Shown here piece by piece: positions 6,555 to 9,246 of a stretch of 9,246 bases of DNA. Origin of the DNA: a bacterium (lineage in GTDB: Bacteria; CG2-30-53-67; CG2-30-70-394); the NCBI GenBank assembly GCA_024278555.1, contig JAJRSX010000049.1, positions 1 to 9,246 on the forward strand, written 5' to 3'. A program made the translations under genes and the position numbers. Position 1 is the first letter of the stretch, and every line of letters starts with the position of its first letter. The notes below the pieces were generated by a model. The model saw only the letters and a list, made by a program, of their open reading frames with translations, was not told the DNA's origin and did not search any database.

Positions 6555-6579
6555 GCGGGATCCGGGTACCCTTTGGCCT

Positions 6580-7233
6580 ATGTCGATTCGTGTGAAGATC
6601 TGTGGGATTACCTCCATGGAGGACGCCATGGCGGTGGTCGCCGCGGGGGCGGACGCCCTTGGTCTTGTCTTCTATCGGAAGAGCCCCCGCTATGTGACGC
6701 CGGAGACCGCCGCGGCGATCGTCCGCCAGCTCCCCCCCTTCATCACCACCGTCGGCCTCTTCGTCAATGAGTCCGGCGGTCAGGTGGAGTCGATCCGCCG
6801 CCGGGTGGGGCTCGACTGCCTCCAGTTCCACGGCAACGAGTCGCAGAACTACCTCTCCCAGTTTCCCTGCCGGGTGATCAAGGCGGTCCGCATGGACTCG
6901 CCGGCGGCGGTGCGCAAGATTCAGGAGTACCAGGTGAACGCGATCCTGGTGGATAGCTTTGTGGAGGGGGTGGAGGGGGGAACCGGCAGCCGCTTCGACT
7001 GGTCGTGGCTGGAGGCGGTGCCGCGCGACGCGCGCATCATCCTCGCCGGCGGCCTGAACCCGGAGAACGTCGCCGAGGCGATCCGCGTCTGCAGTCCGTA
7101 CGCGGTGGACTGCTCCTCCGGGGTGGAGCGGGTGCCGGGGGTGAAGGATGCCCGCCGGGTCCGTGACTTCGTCGCCGCGGCCAAGGGCGAGACGCGGCGA
7201 CCGATGCGCCGCCACGAGGTGCGCCGTGGCTGA
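6580..7233 (+). CDS. trpF: Phosphoribosylanthranilate isomerase (TrpF)
   Basis: Catalyses the Amadori rearrangement of N-(5-phosphoribosyl)anthranilate to CdRP in tryptophan synthesis. It is a 217-residue, single-domain TIM barrel, close to the usual 200-215. The start at ATG 6580 puts the signature KICGI at residues 6-10, with catalytic Cys8. The general-acid Asp125 lies in 'AILVDSF', and the phosphate-binding segments '[15 protein letters not shown]' and 'VDCSSGVE' are in place. An in-frame ATG at 6418 would add 54 repeat-derived residues and is rejected. Unlike the other complete genes here, no Shine-Dalgarno precedes the ATG: the spacer is a GGGTACCC palindrome followed by TTTGGCCT. The last ~16 residues (rich in Arg) extend past the fold, where the trpB ribosome-binding site is embedded. 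It overlaps trpB by 8 bases. Confidence 0.96.
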   Translation: MSIRVKICGITSMEDAMAVVAAGADALGLVFYRKSPRYVTPETAAAIVRQLPPFITTVGLFVNESGGQVESIRRRVGLDCLQFHGNESQNYLSQFPCRVIKAVRMDSPAAVRKIQEYQVNAILVDSFVEGVEGGTGSRFDWSWLEAVPRDARIILAGGLNPENVAEAIRVCSPYAVDCSSGVERVPGVKDARRVRDFVAAAKGETRRPMRRHEVRRG

Positions 7234-8455
7234 GACGTCGCTGCAGAGCGAGCCGGACGGCCGCGGCCACTTCGGCCTCTTCGGGGGGCGGTATGTCCCC
7301 GAGACCCTGATGCCGGCGCTCCTCGAGCTGACCGAGGCCTACCAGGCGATCCGCGCGGAGGAGGGGTTCGTCGAGGGGTTCGACCGCGACTACCGGTACT
7401 ACCTGCGCGAGTACGTCGGCCGTCCCACCGCCCTCTTTCGCGCCGATCGGCTGAGCGAGGCCCTCGGCGGCCGGGTGCGCATCTACCTCAAGCGTGAGGA
7501 CCTGAACCACACCGGCGCCCACAAGATCAACAACGCCATCGGCCAGATCCTGCTCGCCAGGCAGATGGGCAAGGAGCGGATCATCGCCGAGACGGGCGCC
7601 GGCCAGCACGGCGTCGCCACCGCCACCGCCTGTGCCCTCTTCGGGATGCGCTGCGAGGTCTTCATGGGGACCGAGGACATCGAGCGGCAGCGGCTCAACG
7701 TCTTTCGCATGCGCCTGCTCGGCGCCGAGGTGGTGCCGGTCTCCAGCGGTACCGGGACCCTGAAGGACGCGGTAAACGAGGCGATCCGCGACTGGGTGAC
7801 GAACGTCCGCACCACCTACTACCTCCTCGGCTCGGCGGTCGGGCCGCACCCCTACCCGGCGATGGTCCGTGACCTCCAGCGGGTGATCGGCGTCGAGGCG
7901 CGCGAGCAGATCCTCGTTGCCTCGGGGAGGCTGCCGGAGCTTCTCGTGGCGTGTGTCGGCGGCGGCTCCAACGCCATCGGTCTCTTTCACCCCTTCGTTC
8001 ACGACGATTGCCGGATGGTCGGGGTGGAGGCGGCGGGGCTCGGGGTAGAGACGGACAAGCACGCGGCGACCCTCTCCGCCGGCAGCCGCGGGGTGCTCCA
8101 CGGCTCCATGAGCTACCTCCTGCAGGACGATGACGGCCAGGTGGTTCCGGCCCACTCGATCTCCGCCGGCCTCGACTACCCCGGCGTCGGGCCGGAGCAC
8201 GCCCACTACTTCGAGGCCGGCCGCGCGAGCTATATCTCGATCACCGACGAGGAGGCCCTGGAGGGGTTCAAGCTCCTGTCGCGCACCGAGGGGATCATCC
8301 CGGCGCTCGAGTCGGCCCACGCGATCGCCGCCCTGCCGCGGCTGGTGGCGGACCTCCCGGACGGGGCGGTGGTCCTCCTCAACCTCTCCGGGCGCGGCGA
8401 CAAGGACATGGAGCAGGTGGCGGCGCGCGGCATCCTCGAAGGGGAGGGGTCGTGA
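7226..8455 (+). CDS. trpB: Tryptophan synthase beta subunit (TrpB)
   Basis: A PLP enzyme that joins indole with L-serine to give tryptophan, working as an alpha2-beta2 complex with TrpA. It has 409 residues, the usual size of the main TrpB1 class. The start is GTG 7226, with GAGGT at 7216-7220. An in-frame ATG at 7148 lies deep within trpF and is rejected. It opens with the conserved '[19 protein letters not shown]'. The PLP Schiff-base Lys100 is in '[10 protein letters not shown]', and the catalytic Glu122 in '[11 protein letters not shown]' has the same 22-residue spacing as in Salmonella (87/109). The phosphate-cup GGGSN lies at 245-249. The C-terminal '[13 protein letters not shown]' block is intact. 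It overlaps trpF by 8 bases and trpA by 4 (GTGA), so the three are very likely translationally coupled. Confidence 0.98.
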   Translation: MAETSLQSEPDGRGHFGLFGGRYVPETLMPALLELTEAYQAIRAEEGFVEGFDRDYRYYLREYVGRPTALFRADRLSEALGGRVRIYLKREDLNHTGAHKINNAIGQILLARQMGKERIIAETGAGQHGVATATACALFGMRCEVFMGTEDIERQRLNVFRMRLLGAEVVPVSSGTGTLKDAVNEAIRDWVTNVRTTYYLLGSAVGPHPYPAMVRDLQRVIGVEAREQILVASGRLPELLVACVGGGSNAIGLFHPFVHDDCRMVGVEAAGLGVETDKHAATLSAGSRGVLHGSMSYLLQDDDGQVVPAHSISAGLDYPGVGPEHAHYFEAGRASYISITDEEALEGFKLLSRTEGIIPALESAHAIAALPRLVADLPDGAVVLLNLSGRGDKDMEQVAARGILEGEGS

Positions 8456-9246
8456 GCCGGATCGCCGCCACCTTCGCCCGCCTGAAGGGGGAGGGGCGCG
8501 GGGCGCTGATGCCCTTTGTAACCGCCGGCGACCCGACGCCCGCGGCGAGTATCGAGGTGGTGCGGGCGGTGGTACGGGGCGGCGCCGACCTCATCGAGCT
8601 CGGCTTCCCATACTCGGATCCCCTCGCCGACGGCCCGACCATCCAGCGCTCCTCCCAGCGGGCCCTGGCGGCGGGGACGCGCCTCGACCACCTCTTCGAG
8701 ATCGCCGCGGCCACACGCGCCGAGAGCGACATCCCCATCGTCCTGATGACCTACTTCAACCCGGTCTACCACCACGGGGTGGAGCGCTACCTGGCGCGGG
8801 CCAAGGCGGCGGGGGTCGACGGCCTCATCCTCCCCGACCTGCCGCCGGACGAGGGGGCGGAGGTCTTCGCCGCGTGTCGCGCGGCGGGGATCGACCCGAT
8901 CGCCCTCCTCGCCCCCACCTCCACCGATGACCGCATCGAGCTGGCGGTGGCGGCGGGGCGCGGCTTCCTCTACTACGTATCGCTCACCGGCGTCACCGGC
9001 GCCCGCGCCGACCTCGCCGCCGACCTCGCCGAGCGCCTCGGCCACATCCGCGGCTTCACCGACCTCCCCCTGGCGGTGGGCTTCGGGGTCGCCACCCGTG
9101 GCCACGTCGCCGAGGTGTGCGGCCTCGCCGACGGCGCCATCGTTGGCTCCGCCCTGGTAAAGGTGATCGAGGCGCACGCCGAGGCCCCGGACCTGGCCGC
9201 GAAGGTGGAGAGCTTCGTCGCCGAGCTGGCGCGGGGCGCCGAGGGG
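8452..9246 (+). CDS. trpA: Tryptophan synthase alpha subunit (TrpA), 3' end at or beyond window edge
   Basis: Cleaves indole-3-glycerol phosphate to indole and glyceraldehyde 3-phosphate; indole is channelled to TrpB. The GTG at 8452 overlaps the trpB stop (GTGA) and has GGGGAGGGG at 8441-8449. The frame runs 265 codons to the window end with no stop. The usual length is about 265-275, so only a few residues are missing. It opens '[28 protein letters not shown]'. Both catalytic acids fall at canonical numbers, Glu49 in '[11 protein letters not shown]' and Asp60 in '[11 protein letters not shown]'. The mobile loop '[12 protein letters not shown]' and phosphate-binding '[10 protein letters not shown]' and '[10 protein letters not shown]' are present. 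In many proteobacteria accD and folC follow, which could be checked downstream. Confidence 0.97.
   Translation, partial: MSRIAATFARLKGEGRGALMPFVTAGDPTPAASIEVVRAVVRGGADLIELGFPYSDPLADGPTIQRSSQRALAAGTRLDHLFEIAAATRAESDIPIVLMTYFNPVYHHGVERYLARAKAAGVDGLILPDLPPDEGAEVFAACRAAGIDPIALLAPTSTDDRIELAVAAGRGFLYYVSLTGVTGARADLAADLAERLGHIRGFTDLPLAVGFGVATRGHVAEVCGLADGAIVGSALVKVIEAHAEAPDLAAKVESFVAELARGAEG

Larger units (their letters stand above)
6256..6579. other. 324-base gene-free gap rich in short repeats
   Basis: There is no credible gene here. The trpF frame stays open back to ATG 6418, but those codons translate the repeats (for example 'LPFVGFVVLSGGGGG') and have no family similarity. The gap holds, in order: a CACGAAG-type repeat (6261-6285), two CGCAAAGG units (6350-6365), an AGTAGAA heptamer array (6375-6397), an inverted CACGAAG-type repeat (6450-6474), several runs of 5-8 G, and a GC-rich hairpin (6532-6554). 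The A-rich repeat words contrast with the flanking GC-saturated genes. No promoter boxes or U-tailed terminator are evident, though trpFBA needs a promoter from somewhere in or before this gap. Confidence 0.8.

Noticed and set aside
6526-6560. Single CRISPR type I-E-like repeat
   Set aside because: The C-run/G-run hairpin resembles such repeats in outline, but there is one copy, no spacer array and no cas gene.
6532-6578. Intrinsic terminator or trp attenuator before trpF
   Set aside because: The hairpin is not followed by a T-tract and no Trp-codon-rich leader exists, so neither call is supported.
6418-6579. Longer trpF start or a leader peptide from ATG 6418
   Set aside because: The codons translate the CACGAAG-type repeat and G-runs, contain only one Trp, and precede a TrpF that is already full length from 6580.
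7037-8320. 427-codon minus-strand open frame opposite trpB (and a similar 315-codon one opposite trpA at 8230-9177)
   Set aside because: Both are shadows of well-conserved trp genes; high third-position GC removes stops on the opposite strand, and neither shows a domain.

Overview
The window is very GC-rich bacterial DNA, with G or C at nearly every third codon position. All seven supportable protein genes lie on the + strand, in tight runs with overlapping start and stop codons. The trpF-trpB-trpA run without trpE/G/D/C next to it, together with dispersed short-period intergenic repeats, suggests a high-GC proteobacterium (beta/gamma-like or an old 'delta' lineage). This placement is an inference, because no rRNA or lineage marker is present.

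Region 1 (1-2751) looks like the end of a surface-polysaccharide cluster. It holds the C-terminal four-fifths or so of an AsnB-type asparagine synthetase, then, 4 bases later, a CDP-glycerol glycerophosphotransferase-like (TagB/TagF-type) enzyme. Such pairs are often found in O-antigen, capsule or exopolysaccharide loci.

Region 2 (2752-6255) is a two-gene unit with a 4-base GTGA overlap. It encodes a Lon-like protease (AAA_32 type, Ser-Lys dyad intact, nucleotide-binding motifs degenerate) and a tandem universal-stress-type protein. The last ~57 codons of the protease run through a heptamer repeat and a long G-run tract. These codons look like intergenic DNA captured into the reading frame.

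Region 3 (6256-6579) is a 324-base gap without a credible gene. It is packed with short-period repeats (9-, 8- and 7-base units), an inverted pair of CACGAAG-type repeats 164 bases apart, G-runs and a GC-rich hairpin just before trpF.

Region 4 (6580-9246) is the tryptophan tail operon trpF-trpB-trpA, with 8- and 4-base overlaps and all main catalytic residues present. TrpA is cut by the window end at or very near its natural C terminus.

I did not find a convincing new multi-gene system. The most unusual features are the repeat-rich gap, the repeat-derived protease tail with its G-run tract over the next gene's start, and the degenerate ATPase motifs of the Lon-like protease. No tRNA, rRNA, CRISPR array, insertion sequence or clear intrinsic terminator was seen.
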